A stretch of 46,040 nucleotides of DNA from an uncultured Acetobacteraceae bacterium (lineage in GTDB: Bacteria > Pseudomonadota > Alphaproteobacteria > Acetobacterales > Acetobacteraceae), in assembly GCA_937873205.1 (NCBI GenBank), contig CALMVO010000037.1, forward strand, positions 1-46,040. Reading direction: 5' to 3'. Below, one piece after another: positions 17,158 through 26,005 of the stretch; position 1 is the stretch's first letter, and each line of letters begins with the position of its first letter. Under the pieces are notes generated by a model. It made no database searches. It was given only the letters and a program-made list of their open reading frames with translations, and was not told the DNA's origin. A program made the position numbers and the translations under genes.

Positions 17158-17308
17158 CCTTGCGGTCCGAATCGGGCAGGGCCGTGGCGGCCCCGTCCGA
17201 GGCGCCGTTCGGGATGCCGTTGGTCATGCCGGGCCCGTTCACGTCCTTGTCCGAGCCGGGCGGGCCGCCCTTCGGCGTGGCGTCCGCATTCGACCTGTCG
17301 TCGCTCAT
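17120..17308 (-). CDS. Small hydrophilic Gly/Asp-rich protein, unknown
   Basis: A 62-residue low-complexity protein, rich in Gly, Asp, Asn, Ser and Lys, with no membrane segment or recognisable domain. Support for translation is an ATG preceded by GGGAGA at good spacing. Its lysine content is high for this genome, as in stress-related disordered proteins, but no function can be assigned. It overlaps the start region of the aldo/keto reductase. Confidence 0.55.
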   Translation of the reverse strand: MSDDRSNADATPKGGPPGSDKDVNGPGMTNGIPNGASDGAATALPDSDRKGAETATDADSGG

Positions 17309-17407
17309 GGCGTCTCTCCCTGCCCGGCCTTGCCTCGGCCGTGCTTCGACGAGAACCGGCGCTGCCGGCCCGGGTTGCCCCGGCCGGGCGGTTCGGACCG
17401 CTTCGGG

Positions 17408-17854
17408 TCAGGCCGCCCGCACCCAGCCCTTCGGCTCCTGCCGCCAATAGGCGAGCGCATGACCGGCCGACCGGCAGTCGGTCCAGCGCAGCCGCGCCGC
17501 GGCGACGGCCTCGGCATCGTTGCCGTCGAACAGGTCGAATACGCGCTCGAAGCGTGCCGCATCCGCGGCGGCGACACCGTCCAGCAGGAACAGATAGAGC
17601 GCCCCGTTCGGCACCCCGTCATCCGCGGTGATCCAGATCGGCTGCAGATCCGCCTCGTTCGTCTCGGCGGTGCCGTGCGGCAGCCAGAGCGGCTCGGCCG
17701 CCTGCCACAGCGCCGCGTCGATCGCGGCAGCCCGCGCCGAGTCGCGGACCCTGACCACGGCACGCCGGGACGCGGCCAGCGTGCGCCCGAGCAGCGCCGG
17801 CAGGGCCCCCTCGGCCGCCGACCGGGTCAGATGGTAGAAGCCGATCTCGGCCAT
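17408..17854 (-). CDS. holC: DNA polymerase III subunit chi
   Basis: A 148-residue clamp-loader accessory subunit that links DNA polymerase III to single-strand binding protein. Recognisable by MAEIGFYHLTRS at the N-terminus, the WQAAEPLWLPHGTA block, PIWITADD and the C-terminal FDLFDGND...RLRWTDCRSAGHALAYW region. ATG at 17854 gives the usual length. The usual neighbour pepA is not present in the window. A gap of about 100 nt separates it from the next small gene. Confidence 0.88.
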   Translation of the reverse strand: MAEIGFYHLTRSAAEGALPALLGRTLAASRRAVVRVRDSARAAAIDAALWQAAEPLWLPHGTAETNEADLQPIWITADDGVPNGALYLFLLDGVAAADAARFERVFDLFDGNDAEAVAAARLRWTDCRSAGHALAYWRQEPKGWVRAA

Positions 17855-17932
17855 GGCTGCCTTGCTCCGGCCACGGTGACATAGGACGGTTGCACGCGAG
17901 CAACAGCATCCCTCTGGGTCAAGGAGCCGATC

Positions 17933-18283
17933 ATGTCCAGGCCAACGCACTCCCCGACCGTGCCATGCGCGCTGCTTCTGGCCGCGTCGCTGTTCGCGCC
18001 AGGCCTGGCCCTGGCGCAGCGGTCGGCACCGGACTCGGCGCCGGCGTCGCAGGTCAGCAGCGGCGAGCGGGTCACCGGCCACACCCGCACCGCCAAGTCG
18101 AAATACCTGAAGACCAGCCCGCAGCAGCCGGCGCCGGCCACGCGCCAGAAGGTGCAGCCGTCGCAGCGGCTGCCCGACGAGCCCAACCAGATGAAGGAGC
18201 AGGTGGCGCCGGTCCCCTCCGCGCCGGTGGCGCCCGGCACGCCTGTCACGCCGGGGCACGACGTGCCGACACCGCGCCGTTGA
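17933..18283 (+). CDS. Small secreted protein, unknown
   Basis: A 116-residue protein with a good signal peptide (CALLLAASLFAPGLALAQ, cleavage likely after residue 28). The mature part is short, basic and rich in Pro, Gln and Ser, with no domain I recognise. AAGGAG lies 8 nt before the ATG. It diverges from holC and converges on cobC. Confidence 0.7.
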   Translation: MSRPTHSPTVPCALLLAASLFAPGLALAQRSAPDSAPASQVSSGERVTGHTRTAKSKYLKTSPQQPAPATRQKVQPSQRLPDEPNQMKEQVAPVPSAPVAPGTPVTPGHDVPTPRR

Positions 18284-18366
18284 ACCGGCATGGCGGCGAG
18301 GAGCGAGCGCCGTCCCACCGCCGCGGCAGCCGGCTGACGTGGAGATCGCGCGGCATCGGCTGAGCG

Positions 18367-19542
18367 TCATCCGGCCGGCGGACTCCCGCCCGGCGTCAGG
18401 GCGCCGGCGAGTCGGGTCCAGGCCGCCTCGTCGGCCGGGATCCCGAACCGCAGCCAGCCAGGCATCGCCTCGAAGCGTCGGACCAGGATGCCGCAGGCGC
18501 CCAGGCGGTCGAACAGCGCGCCGGCATCCGGCGCGGCGCCCAGCCTGAACAGCCGGGTGCCGCCGAGCGGCTCCAGGCCGGCATGCCGCAGCAGACGGTC
18601 CAGGCGGTCGGCGGCGAGGCCCAGCGTTGCGGTCATGCCGCGGATCCAGTCGCGATCGGCCAGCGCCTGCGCGCCGATCGTGATCGCGGGCCCGCCGACA
18701 GCCCAAGGGCCCAGCAACCGCTGCAGTCGGACGATCACGGCCGGGTCGGCCAGCAGGAAGCCGAGCCGGAGGCCGGCCAGGCCGTAGCTCTTGCCGAACG
18801 AGCGCAGCACCAGCAGCCCGGCCGAGGGCAGTAGGGTGGCGGCACTCACGACGTCCGGCTCGAGGTCCGCGAAGGCCTCGTCGACCAGCATCGTGCCGCC
18901 GCACGCGGCGCAGCGGGCGGCGAGCGCTGCGAGCCGGTCGCGCCCCAGCCGGCGACCGTCCGGATTGTTCGGGCTGCAGAGCACGAGGGCGGTCCCGGCG
19001 GCGGCCGCCTCGTCCAGCGCCCGCTCGTCCGCCACCGTCCGGACCGGGATGCCGTGCGCCGACCAGGCGGCGGCGTGCTCGCCATAGGTCGGCGACAGGA
19101 TGACCGCGCGGCGGCAGTCCAGCAGGCGCGGCAGGACCGAGATCAGGATCTGCGAGCCGGGCGCCGCCGCGATCCAGCCGGCATCCGGTACGTCGTAGCG
19201 GGCCGCCGCCACCGTTCGCAGCGCCCACTCGTCCTCCGGCTCCGGCAATCTGGCGAAGGTGGCAGGCGGCGGCGTAATGAATGGGTAGGTGTGCGCGTTG
19301 ATGCCGGTCGAGAGGTCGAGGAACGGCTCAGGTGCCGACGGGAACATTGCCCGCGCTGCCTGCAACCGGCCGCCATGGGATAAGAAGGAAGGCCAGGGGT
19401 TCTGCCCCTGGCCCCCGCTGGAGCCAGCGGCCCCGGATCCGCTTTCTTTGGAAACGGTGTCCAGAGGCTCGCCTCTGGTGGGGTCCAGGGGCAAAGCCCC
19501 TGGCCCTCTTCTCATCGGAGCATAAGCCGTCACCCTCGTCAT
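18367..19542 (-). CDS. cobC: L-threonine-O-3-phosphate decarboxylase-type PLP enzyme (CobC)
   Basis: Class I aminotransferase-fold enzyme that supplies the aminopropanol arm of cobalamin. Family blocks: HGGRLQAAR (near 19385), DLSTGINAHTYP, SPTYGEH, LCSPNNPDGR, the aspartate in VDEAFADLEP and the PLP lysine in RSFGKSYGLAGLRLGF. The conserved HGG start of the family lies just at the edge of repeat B. The only in-frame ATG upstream of it is 19542, which would make the first 50 or so residues repeat-derived; shorter starts (TTG 19365, ATG 19347) would cut off HGG. Gene identity is firm, start is not. Confidence 0.82.
   Translation of the reverse strand: MTRVTAYAPMRRGPGALPLDPTRGEPLDTVSKESGSGAAGSSGGQGQNPWPSFLSHGGRLQAARAMFPSAPEPFLDLSTGINAHTYPFITPPPATFARLPEPEDEWALRTVAAARYDVPDAGWIAAAPGSQILISVLPRLLDCRRAVILSPTYGEHAAAWSAHGIPVRTVADERALDEAAAAGTALVLCSPNNPDGRRLGRDRLAALAARCAACGGTMLVDEAFADLEPDVVSAATLLPSAGLLVLRSFGKSYGLAGLRLGFLLADPAVIVRLQRLLGPWAVGGPAITIGAQALADRDWIRGMTATLGLAADRLDRLLRHAGLEPLGGTRLFRLGAAPDAGALFDRLGACGILVRRFEAMPGWLRFGIPADEAAWTRLAGALTPGGSPPAG
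19378..19522. repeat. Repeat B copy 1: four-palindrome element between cobC and cbiB
   Basis: The whole gap between the divergent genes cobC and cbiB is a run of four short palindromes: CCAGGGG/CCCCTGG (19393-19411), CCGCTGG/CCAGCGG (19415-19430), CCAGAGGC/GCCTCTGG (19461-19478) and CCAGGGGC/GCCCCTGG (19485-19503). The stretch 19424-19503 matches the reverse complement of 31608-31686. The left part repeats the outer palindrome in inverted order, so the copy looks compound. Confidence 0.82.
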
Positions 19543-20506
19543 CGCGCTGCTGGCCTCGCTCCTGGACGCGCTGTTCGGCTATCCCGACTGGCTGTTCCGC
19601 CGCATCGGGCATCCGGTGAGCTGGATCGGCGCCATCATTGGCGCCCTGGACCGCCGGCTCAACCGGCCCGGTCTCTCCGACCGGCGCCGGCGGCTCGTGG
19701 GCGTCATGGCGTTACTGCTGCTGGCCGGGCCGCCGACGCTGCTGGCCTGGGCGCTGCAGCACGGCTGCCTGACACTGCTGCCCTCGCCGGCGGCGCTCGC
19801 GATCCTAGGGCTTTGCGCCGCCACGCTGTCGGCGCAACGCTCGCTGCTGACGCATGTCCGCGCCGTGCTGCGCGGCCTAGAGATGGAAGGGCTTGAGGGC
19901 GGACGCCGGGCGGTGGCGCTGATCGTCGGCCGCGACACGGCGCCGCTGGACCAGGCCGGGATCGTCCGGGCCGCGATCGAGAGCCTGGCCGAGAACCTCT
20001 CCGACGGGGTGGTGGCGCCGCTGCTGTGGTGCGCGGCGTTCGGGCTGCCCGGCATGGTGTTCTACAAGGCGGTCAACACCGCCGACAGCATGATCGGCCA
20101 TCTGACGCCGCGACACGGCGCATTCGGCTGGGCGTCGGCGCGGCTGGACGACCTGGTCAACCTGCCGGCCTCGCGGCTCGCGGCGGTCTGGATCGCGCTG
20201 GCCTGCCTGCTCGGCCGCACGACCAGCGGCCGCGACGCCGTGGCCGCGGTCCGCGCGGATGCGCGCCGGCACCGGTCGCCGAACGCCGGCTGGCCGGAAG
20301 CGGCGATGGCGGGCGGGCTCGGCCTGCGTCTCGCCGGCCCGCGCAGCTACGCCGGACGGGCCATGAACGATTCCTGGCTGGGCTGTGGACGGGCCGAGGC
20401 GACCCCGGACGACCTGCAGGCGGCGCTCGCCTGCGCCCGGCGTGCCTGCCTGCTGCAGGGCGGCCTGCTGGCCGCCGCCGCGATGGCGGCGCTGCTCAGC
20501 CGCTGA
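19529..20506 (+). CDS. cbiB: Adenosylcobinamide-phosphate synthase CbiB
   Basis: Membrane enzyme that attaches aminopropanol (phosphate) to adenosylcobyric acid; its partner substrate comes from CobC next door. About 325 residues with several helices and the family blocks LLDALFGYPDWL, HPVSWIG, SLAENLSDGVVAPLLW, YKAVNTADSMIGH and LPASRLAA. Homology needs the protein to begin near 19529, yet the frame there has no ATG, GTG or TTG before GTG 19616. A GGAG at 19517-19520 sits 8 nt before a GTC codon at 19529, where a start would be expected. Identity is firm; the start is anomalous. Confidence 0.85.
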   Translation, partial: VTLVIALLASLLDALFGYPDWLFRRIGHPVSWIGAIIGALDRRLNRPGLSDRRRRLVGVMALLLLAGPPTLLAWALQHGCLTLLPSPAALAILGLCAATLSAQRSLLTHVRAVLRGLEMEGLEGGRRAVALIVGRDTAPLDQAGIVRAAIESLAENLSDGVVAPLLWCAAFGLPGMVFYKAVNTADSMIGHLTPRHGAFGWASARLDDLVNLPASRLAAVWIALACLLGRTTSGRDAVAAVRADARRHRSPNAGWPEAAMAGGLGLRLAGPRSYAGRAMNDSWLGCGRAEATPDDLQAALACARRACLLQGGLLAAAAMAALLSR

Positions 20507-20777
20507 CCTGCACGCCCTTCCAGAACGCCAGCCGGTCCTTGATCTCGGCGGCGGCCGGCTTTGGATCCGGGTAGTACCACACCGCATTCTCGTTGGTGGC
20601 CCCGGCCACCGACAGCGAGTGGTAATGCGCGGTGCCTTTCCAGGGGCAGTTGCTGGTGTGCGTGCTCGGCACCAGCAGGCCGGGCGCCACCGCGGCGGCC
20701 GGGAAGTAGGCGTTGCCCTCGACGGTGACGATGTCGTCGCTCTCGGCGATCATCTCGCCCTTCCAGACTGCCTTCAT
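20496..20777 (-). CDS. DUF427 domain protein
   Basis: A 93-residue single DUF427 domain: KAVWKGEMIAESDD, the NAYFP strand, SNCPWKGTAHYHSL and WYYPDPKPAAAEIKDRLAFW. Domain of unknown function with a small beta-fold. It overlaps the end of cbiB by 11 nt on the opposite strand and follows cobQ by about 30 nt. A second, longer DUF427 protein is at 32432-32929. Confidence 0.88.
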   Translation of the reverse strand: MKAVWKGEMIAESDDIVTVEGNAYFPAAAVAPGLLVPSTHTSNCPWKGTAHYHSLSVAGATNENAVWYYPDPKPAAAEIKDRLAFWKGVQVSG

Positions 20778-20808
20778 GTCCGCATCTCCCGGATCGTTCG
20801 CGACCGCC

Positions 20809-22293
20809 TCAGCAGATGGGGCCGGCCCGCGCGGCCGCAATCGCCAGCAGCCGGTCGATGTCGAGATGCGCCTCCAGATGCTCCGCCAGCGCGTCCAGGG
20901 CCGCCTCAATCCCCGCCTCGTGGTCGCGCGGCGCCGGGGCGGCACCCAGCCGGCCGAGGAGGGCGGCGCGCGCGGCATCGTTGGTGAACAGGCCGTGCAA
21001 GTAGGTGCCGGCGATGCGGCCGTCCGCCGACACCGCTCCCTCCGGGCTGCGATCGGCCCGGAGCAGGAACGGCCGCGACAGGTCCGGCCCGGCGGTGCGG
21101 CCGATATGCATCTCGTAGCCGGAGCACGGCACCGCCTCCGGCAGCAGCAGGCCCGAGACCGGCTCCAGCACCTTGGAGCCGTCCAGCCTGGTTCCGACGT
21201 CCAGCAGCCCAAGCCCGGGCGCCCGCCCCGGCTTCCCCTCGCTGCCGTCCGGGTCCTCGATCGTGCGGCCGAGCATCTGGTAGCCGCCGCATAGTCCCAG
21301 CACATGGCCGCCGCGGCGGACGTGCGCCGCGATGTCGATGTCCCAGCCCTCGCCGCGCAGCCGGCCGAGGTCGGCCAGGGTCGATTTCGAACCGGGCAGG
21401 ATCACCAGCGCGCAGTCGCCGGGCAGCGCCCGGCCCGGCGGCACCAGCACCAGCTCGATCCCGGGCTCGGCCGCCAGCGGGTCGAGGTCGTCGAAGTTGC
21501 TGATCATCGGCAGCAGCGGCACCGCGACTCGCAGGCGGTCCGCGCCGCAGCCGGGGGCGAAGGGCCGCAGGTCGGCGGCATCCTCGGCCGGCAGCCGGGA
21601 CACGGCGTCCAGGTGCGGCAACAGCCCGATCGCGGCCCAGCCGGTGCGGGCCGCGATCTCGCGCATGCCGTCCTCGAACAGCGACGGGTCGCCGCGCATG
21701 CGGTTGACGATGAAGCCCCGGATGCGCGCCGCGTCGTCCGGGTCCAGCACCGCCCGGGTGCCGACCAGGCTCGCGATGACGCCGCCGCGCTCGATGTCGC
21801 CGACCAGCACCACGGGCGTCCCGGTGGCCGCGGCAAAGCCCATGTTGGCGATGTCGTTGCGGCGCAGGTTGATCTCCGAGGCCGAGCCGGCACCCTCGAC
21901 CAGCACGATGTCGCACTCGGCCTGCAGCCGGGCGAAGCTCTCCAGCACGCGCGGCATCAGGGTGGGCTTGATCGCCTGGTAGGCGCGGGCGCGGGCGCTG
22001 CCGAACACCTGGCCCTGCACGACGATCTGCGAGCCAATCTCGCTTTGCGGCTTCAGCAGCACCGGGTTCATATGCACAGAGGGTGCGACCCCGCAGGCGC
22101 GCGCCTGCAGCGCCTGAGCGCGGCCGATCTCGCCGCCATCGGCGGTGACGGCGGCGTTGTTCGACATGTTCTGCGGCTTGAACGGCCGCACCCGCAGCCC
22201 GCGCCGGACCAGAGCCCGTGCCAGCCCCGCCACCAGCACCGACTTGCCGACAGAGGAGCCGGTGCCCTGCAGCATCAGGGCCGGCAGCGGCAC
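20809..22293 (-). CDS. cobQ: Cobyric acid synthase
   Basis: Glutamine- and ATP-dependent amidation of four carboxylates of adenosylcobyrinic diamide. The 494-residue protein has the ATP loop GTGSSVGKS at 10-18, [11 protein letters not shown], the [13 protein letters not shown] block, and a C-terminal type 1 glutamine amidotransferase domain with the nucleophile in [11 protein letters not shown] and SGYEMHIG plus a GTYLHGLF histidine. GTG start, 2 nt from the cobO stop. Part of a cobU–cobO–cobQ operon. Confidence 0.95.
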   Translation of the reverse strand: MPLPALMLQGTGSSVGKSVLVAGLARALVRRGLRVRPFKPQNMSNNAAVTADGGEIGRAQALQARACGVAPSVHMNPVLLKPQSEIGSQIVVQGQVFGSARARAYQAIKPTLMPRVLESFARLQAECDIVLVEGAGSASEINLRRNDIANMGFAAATGTPVVLVGDIERGGVIASLVGTRAVLDPDDAARIRGFIVNRMRGDPSLFEDGMREIAARTGWAAIGLLPHLDAVSRLPAEDAADLRPFAPGCGADRLRVAVPLLPMISNFDDLDPLAAEPGIELVLVPPGRALPGDCALVILPGSKSTLADLGRLRGEGWDIDIAAHVRRGGHVLGLCGGYQMLGRTIEDPDGSEGKPGRAPGLGLLDVGTRLDGSKVLEPVSGLLLPEAVPCSGYEMHIGRTAGPDLSRPFLLRADRSPEGAVSADGRIAGTYLHGLFTNDAARAALLGRLGAAPAPRDHEAGIEAALDALAEHLEAHLDIDRLLAIAAARAGPIC

Positions 22294-22295
22294 GG

Positions 22296-22904
22296 TCAGA
22301 ATTCGATGCCCTCCTGGGCTCCCACGCCGGCGGCGAAATGGTGCTTCACCGCGGTCATCTCCGTGACCAGGTCGGCCACCTCGATCAGCGCCGGCCGCGC
22401 GTTGCGGCCGGTCACCACCACATGCAGCATCGGCGGCCGGCGGCCGAGTGCGGCCAGCACCTCGTCGAGCGCCAGGTAGTCGTAGCGCAGCGCGATGTTG
22501 AGCTCGTCCAGCACCAGCAGCGACAGCGACGGGTCGACGAGCAGCCCGAGCGCCACGTCCCAGGCGGCGCGGCAGGCGGCGACATCGCGGGCCCGGTCCT
22601 GGGTCTCCCAGGTGAAGCCCTCCCCCATGGTGTGCCAGCGCACGAGCGGCCCGAACCCCTCCAGCACGCTGCGCTCGCCGGTGCTCCAGGCGCCCTTGAT
22701 GAACTGCACCACCGCGGTGCGGCGGCCGCGCCCGACCATGCGCAGCACGAGGCCGAAGGCGGCGGTCGACTTGCCCTTGCCGGCGCCGGTATGGACGATC
22801 AACAGCCCCTTGCGGACGGTCTTCTCCGCCACCTCGCGGTCCTGCACCGCCTTGCGGCGCTCCATCTTGAGGCGGTGGCGCTCGGCATCCTCGGCATCGC
22901 TCAT
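22296..22904 (-). CDS. cobO: Cob(I)yrinic acid a,c-diamide adenosyltransferase
   Basis: Adds the adenosyl group to the corrin ring (CobA/CobO type). In 202 residues: Walker [11 protein letters not shown] (38-47), [11 protein letters not shown], the [16 protein letters not shown] block, VVTGRNARP and [11 protein letters not shown]. The ATG overlaps the cobU stop by 4 nt. Confidence 0.95.
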   Translation of the reverse strand: MSDAEDAERHRLKMERRKAVQDREVAEKTVRKGLLIVHTGAGKGKSTAAFGLVLRMVGRGRRTAVVQFIKGAWSTGERSVLEGFGPLVRWHTMGEGFTWETQDRARDVAACRAAWDVALGLLVDPSLSLLVLDELNIALRYDYLALDEVLAALGRRPPMLHVVVTGRNARPALIEVADLVTEMTAVKHHFAAGVGAQEGIEF

Positions 22905-23398
22905 GGCTTCACGTGCATGGCGAGGCCGGCCACGACCAGCCGCACGCTGCCGGCATGGTCCGCGATGCGCTGGTGCAGCAGCCCGGCCTCGTCGCGGAAG
23001 CGGCGACCGAGTGCGGTCTCCGGCACCAGCCCGAGCCCGACCTCGCTGCTCACCAGCACGGTGGGGGCCGCGCGTCGCTCCAGCGCCGTGAGCAGCGCAT
23101 CGGACGCCGCCGTGACGTCGTGGCCGCCAAGCAGAAGGTTGCTCAGCCACAGCGTCAGGCAGTCGACCAGCGCCGGCATCGCGCCCGCGTCGTCGAGCGC
23201 CCCGGCCAGGGCGAGCGGCACCTCGTCGGTGCGCCAGCCGGGTGCCCGCGCGGCGCGGTGCCGGGCGATGCGGTCGGCCATCTCATCGTCCCAGGCCTGT
23301 CCGGTGGCCAGATAGAGCCAGGGCGGCGGCAGGACGGTCAGCAGCGCCTCGGCATGTCGGCTCTTGCCGGAGCGGGCGCCGCCCAGGACGAGGGTCAC
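22901..23398 (-). CDS. cobU: Adenosylcobinamide kinase / guanylyltransferase
   Basis: Phosphorylates adenosylcobinamide and transfers GMP to it. The 165-residue protein has the P-loop GGARSGKS at 6-13, the [13 protein letters not shown] segment whose histidine (47) corresponds to the guanylylated one, and [11 protein letters not shown]. The start is GTG 23398. Translationally coupled to cobO by an ATGA overlap; a small membrane gene ends 11 nt upstream. CobP is the other name used for aerobic-pathway organisms. Confidence 0.92.
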   Translation of the reverse strand: MTLVLGGARSGKSRHAEALLTVLPPPWLYLATGQAWDDEMADRIARHRAARAPGWRTDEVPLALAGALDDAGAMPALVDCLTLWLSNLLLGGHDVTAASDALLTALERRAAPTVLVSSEVGLGLVPETALGRRFRDEAGLLHQRIADHAGSVRLVVAGLAMHVKP

Positions 23399-23409
23399 CC
23401 CCGGGAGGG

Positions 23410-23745
23410 TCAGCGCCGCCGCCGCCGCAGGTCGAGGCCGAACGGCCGGGCAAGCGTGATCGCGAGCCCGCTGCAGACGATGCCGAGCGTCGCTGGCAGC
23501 ACCCAGGCCGGCCGCACCAGCAGCGGCAGCATGACCTGCCGCCAGAGCACGGTGGGGCAGTGCCGATACAGCCGGGCCAGCAGCCCGTCGTCGAGGCGAT
23601 GCGCGGCATCGGCGAGATCGAGTCCCAGCGGCCCGAGGGCCGCGACGGCGAAGGCCAGCACCAGGAAGCAGGCCGCCAGCGACGTGCAGATCCGGCTCGC
23701 CAGCAGGCGCCGCTGAGACTGCCTGTTGGCGTTGCGGCCGATCAT
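23410..23745 (-). CDS. Small membrane protein at head of cobalamin operon, unknown
   Basis: A 111-residue protein with a basic N-terminus, a clear helix at about 20-42 and a second at about 75-95, ending in an Arg run. I do not recognise the family. It precedes cobU by 11 nt on the same strand, so it is probably in the same transcript; an accessory or transport role in corrinoid metabolism is only a guess by position. The start ATG lies 33 nt from repeat A. Confidence 0.6.
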   Translation of the reverse strand: MIGRNANRQSQRRLLASRICTSLAACFLVLAFAVAALGPLGLDLADAAHRLDDGLLARLYRHCPTVLWRQVMLPLLVRPAWVLPATLGIVCSGLAITLARPFGLDLRRRRR

Positions 23746-23778
23746 GCAACGGTCTCCCACGCGAGCGGCGGGCGCTCC

Positions 23779-23885
23779 TAGAGCATCATCCGATCGAACG
23801 TACTTGTTCAATGGGATGAAGATGCTCGCCAAAACAACAAGCTAGAGCATGATCCGCGAGCCTGTGCGATTGGATCATGCTCTAG
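23779..23885. repeat. Repeat A copy 2: double-hairpin intergenic element
   Basis: 107 nt, same layout as 3905-4011: first hairpin weaker (CCGATCGAAC against GTTCAATGGG, two mismatches), linker CAAAACAACAAG unchanged, second hairpin CTAGAGCATGATCC paired with GGATCATGCTCTAG. Relative to copy 1 a G-C pair in the second stem has become C-G by changes on both sides. The right edge provides the TAG stop of the LpxR-like gene (23882-23884). Confidence 0.88.
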
Positions 23886-24925
23886 AACTTGGCCGACAGC
23901 GCCACCGAGCCGAAGTTGAACAGGCCGGACTTGGCGTGCTGGAATTCCTGCGTCTGCCAGGTCTGCGTGTAGCTCAGCCGCACGCCGTGATACAGCAGCG
24001 CCGCACCTGCCTCGAACTCGCCCACGTCCCAGATCTTGGAGACATGCGGCTCACCGGAGCGGAACGTGCTGCCCTGCAGGGTGGCGTCGTAGCCGACCGC
24101 CTGTCCGTCGGCGCCGGCAAAGCCGTACCAGACGACCTTGCGCGTCGCCTTGTAGGCATCGGTGCCGTCAAGACCGGGCGAGATGCGCGGCGTGCCGAAA
24201 TCGCTGGTGAGGCCCTGGCCGATCCGGACCGTGGCGCCGCCCTGTGCGTAGGTGCGGAAGTCGCCGCCGGCGCCGAACAGCTCCGGCAGCACGTCGGCGG
24301 AGATGCCGTAGCGATCGAGGAGCGGGTAGCGCCAGGTCCGGCCGGCCTGCAGCTGCAGCACCGGCTGGTTCGGCAGCTGGTGCGACCAGCCGCGGTTGGG
24401 GGTGTCGCCGATCAGGCTGTGGAAGCCGTTCTGAACCTGGTAGCCGCCGGCGTAGGAGCCGAGCACGCCGGCCTGGATGCCCGCCACCGAGCGGGTGAGG
24501 TCGGTGTCGTCGATCAGGTTGACGGTGGCCAGCAGCACGCCGGCATAGGGCCGGTCGCCCGGCAGCGGCGTGGTCAGCTGGGTGAAGCGCGGGGTGAAGA
24601 TCGACTGCTGCAGGCCGATCGCGATGCGGGTGACCCCCGGTCCCAGCAGCGCGTGGTCGAGGCCCTCGATCGGCGCCGGCTGGTTGTCGGTGCCCGAGGT
24701 CCAGCCGAGGCGCAGGCCGCTGGTGTAGTACTGGTCGGAGGTGCCCTTGAGCGTCGAGACGGCGTCGTTCTCGACCTGCGCCGTGAAGGTGCCGTACGGA
24801 TCCTGGAGCGGCTCGGCCGCGGCGGCACGGGCGCCGAGGCCGAACCCCGCCGCCGCAGCCAGCCCGGCCGAGAGGCCCAGCATCCGCGAGGCACCGGCGG
24901 GACGGGTGGTCAGGCTGCGTGTCAT
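23882..24925 (-). CDS. LpxR-like outer-membrane protein (DUF2219)
   Basis: A 347-residue outer-membrane beta-barrel related to the lipid A 3'-O-deacylase LpxR. A twin-Arg-poor signal peptide (about 1-37, ending ARAAAAEP) is followed by the family's first strand VENDAVS, with the Asn-Asp pair used in catalysis, then SDQYYTSGLRLGW, DRPYAGVLLATVNL and GFHSLIGD. The C-terminal residue is Phe (SVALSAKF), as expected for a barrel. ATG 24925; an in-frame GTG three codons earlier is possible. Whether it still deacylates lipid A cannot be told. Confidence 0.8.
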   Translation of the reverse strand: MTRSLTTRPAGASRMLGLSAGLAAAAGFGLGARAAAAEPLQDPYGTFTAQVENDAVSTLKGTSDQYYTSGLRLGWTSGTDNQPAPIEGLDHALLGPGVTRIAIGLQQSIFTPRFTQLTTPLPGDRPYAGVLLATVNLIDDTDLTRSVAGIQAGVLGSYAGGYQVQNGFHSLIGDTPNRGWSHQLPNQPVLQLQAGRTWRYPLLDRYGISADVLPELFGAGGDFRTYAQGGATVRIGQGLTSDFGTPRISPGLDGTDAYKATRKVVWYGFAGADGQAVGYDATLQGSTFRSGEPHVSKIWDVGEFEAGAALLYHGVRLSYTQTWQTQEFQHAKSGLFNFGSVALSAKF

Positions 24926-25033
24926 CGTGCTCACTTGCGTCCCGGGGGCCGGCCCAGCACGGCCGGCACCGTGTTCTAACGGACTTCGCCGCGGCGGCGA
25001 AACCCCCACGCCGACGACCGGTCCGGAGGCCTC

Positions 25034-26005
25034 ATGAGCCAGCCCTACCCGCGCGACCTGATCGGCTACGGGCGCACGCCGCCCCACCCGCAATGGCCGG
25101 GCCAGGCGCGGATCGCCGTGCAGTTCGTGCTGAACTACGAGGAGGGCGGCGAGAACTGCGTGCTGCACGGCGACGCCGCGTCGGAGGCGTTCCTGTCCGA
25201 GATCACAACGGCGCAGCCGATCCCGGGCGCCCGCCACATGAACATGGAGAGCCTCTACGAGTACGGCAGCCGCGTCGGCGCCTGGCGGCTGCTGCGGCTG
25301 TTCGCCGAGCGCGGGCTCGCCTTCACCAGCTTTGCGGTCGGCATGGCGATCGAGCGCCATCCGGAGCTCGCGCAGGCGATGGCGGAGGCCGGCCACGAGA
25401 TCGCCAGCCACGGCTATCGCTGGATCGACTACCAGCACGTGGACATCGCCCGCGAGCGGCAGGACCTCGAGCGCGCGATCGCGGCGCACCGGGCGGTGAC
25501 CGGAGAGCGGCCGCTTGGCTGGTACCTGGGCCGCTGCAGCCCCAACACCGCGTGCCTGGTCGCCGAGGAAGGCGGCTTCCTCTACGACGCCGACTCGTAT
25601 GCGGACGAGCTGCCGTACTGGGACCACCGGCACGCGGCCTCGCGCGGCGGCGCGCCGCAGCTGGTGGTGCCCTACACGCTCGATGCCAACGACATGCGGT
25701 TCGCGACCCCAGCCGGCTTCGCGACGGGCGAGGACTTCCACACCTACCTGCGCGACAGCTTCGACATGCTCTATGCCGAGGGCGAGACGGCGCCGCGCAT
25801 GCTCTCGGTCGGGCTGCATTGCCGCCTGGCCGGCCGGCCCGGGCGCGCCGGGGCGCTGGCCCGCTTCCTGGACCACGTGCAGCGGCACGACCGCGTGTGG
25901 ATCTGCCGCCGCATCGACATCGCCCGGCACTGGCATGCGCACCATGCCGCCATCGGAAACCAGGAGGCTGCAGCTGCTTCCGGCTTCTCCGATAGCCCTG
26001 CATAA
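25034..26005 (+). CDS. puuE: Cofactor-independent allantoinase-type polysaccharide deacetylase (PuuE)
   Basis: A 323-residue NodB-fold protein of the PuuE group, which opens allantoin to allantoate without metal. Group-specific blocks: YPRDLIGYGRTPPHPQWP at the N-terminus, FVLNYEEGGE, YEYGSRVGAWRLLR, AGHEIASHGYRWIDYQ and GWYLGRCSPNT, YDADSYADELPYW. No other purine-degradation gene is in the window, so the substrate is by family only. It diverges from the LpxR-like gene, 108 nt apart. Confidence 0.88.
   Translation: MSQPYPRDLIGYGRTPPHPQWPGQARIAVQFVLNYEEGGENCVLHGDAASEAFLSEITTAQPIPGARHMNMESLYEYGSRVGAWRLLRLFAERGLAFTSFAVGMAIERHPELAQAMAEAGHEIASHGYRWIDYQHVDIARERQDLERAIAAHRAVTGERPLGWYLGRCSPNTACLVAEEGGFLYDADSYADELPYWDHRHAASRGGAPQLVVPYTLDANDMRFATPAGFATGEDFHTYLRDSFDMLYAEGETAPRMLSVGLHCRLAGRPGRAGALARFLDHVQRHDRVWICRRIDIARHWHAHHAAIGNQEAAAASGFSDSPA

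Noticed and set aside
19378-19522. A CRISPR array
   Set aside because: The units are back-to-back palindromes of different sequence, without regular unique spacers or cas genes.
18367-23885. A cobalamin riboswitch for the cob genes
   Set aside because: I found no B12-box-like segment upstream of cobC, cbiB or the 23745 gene; the available space is taken by the repeats.
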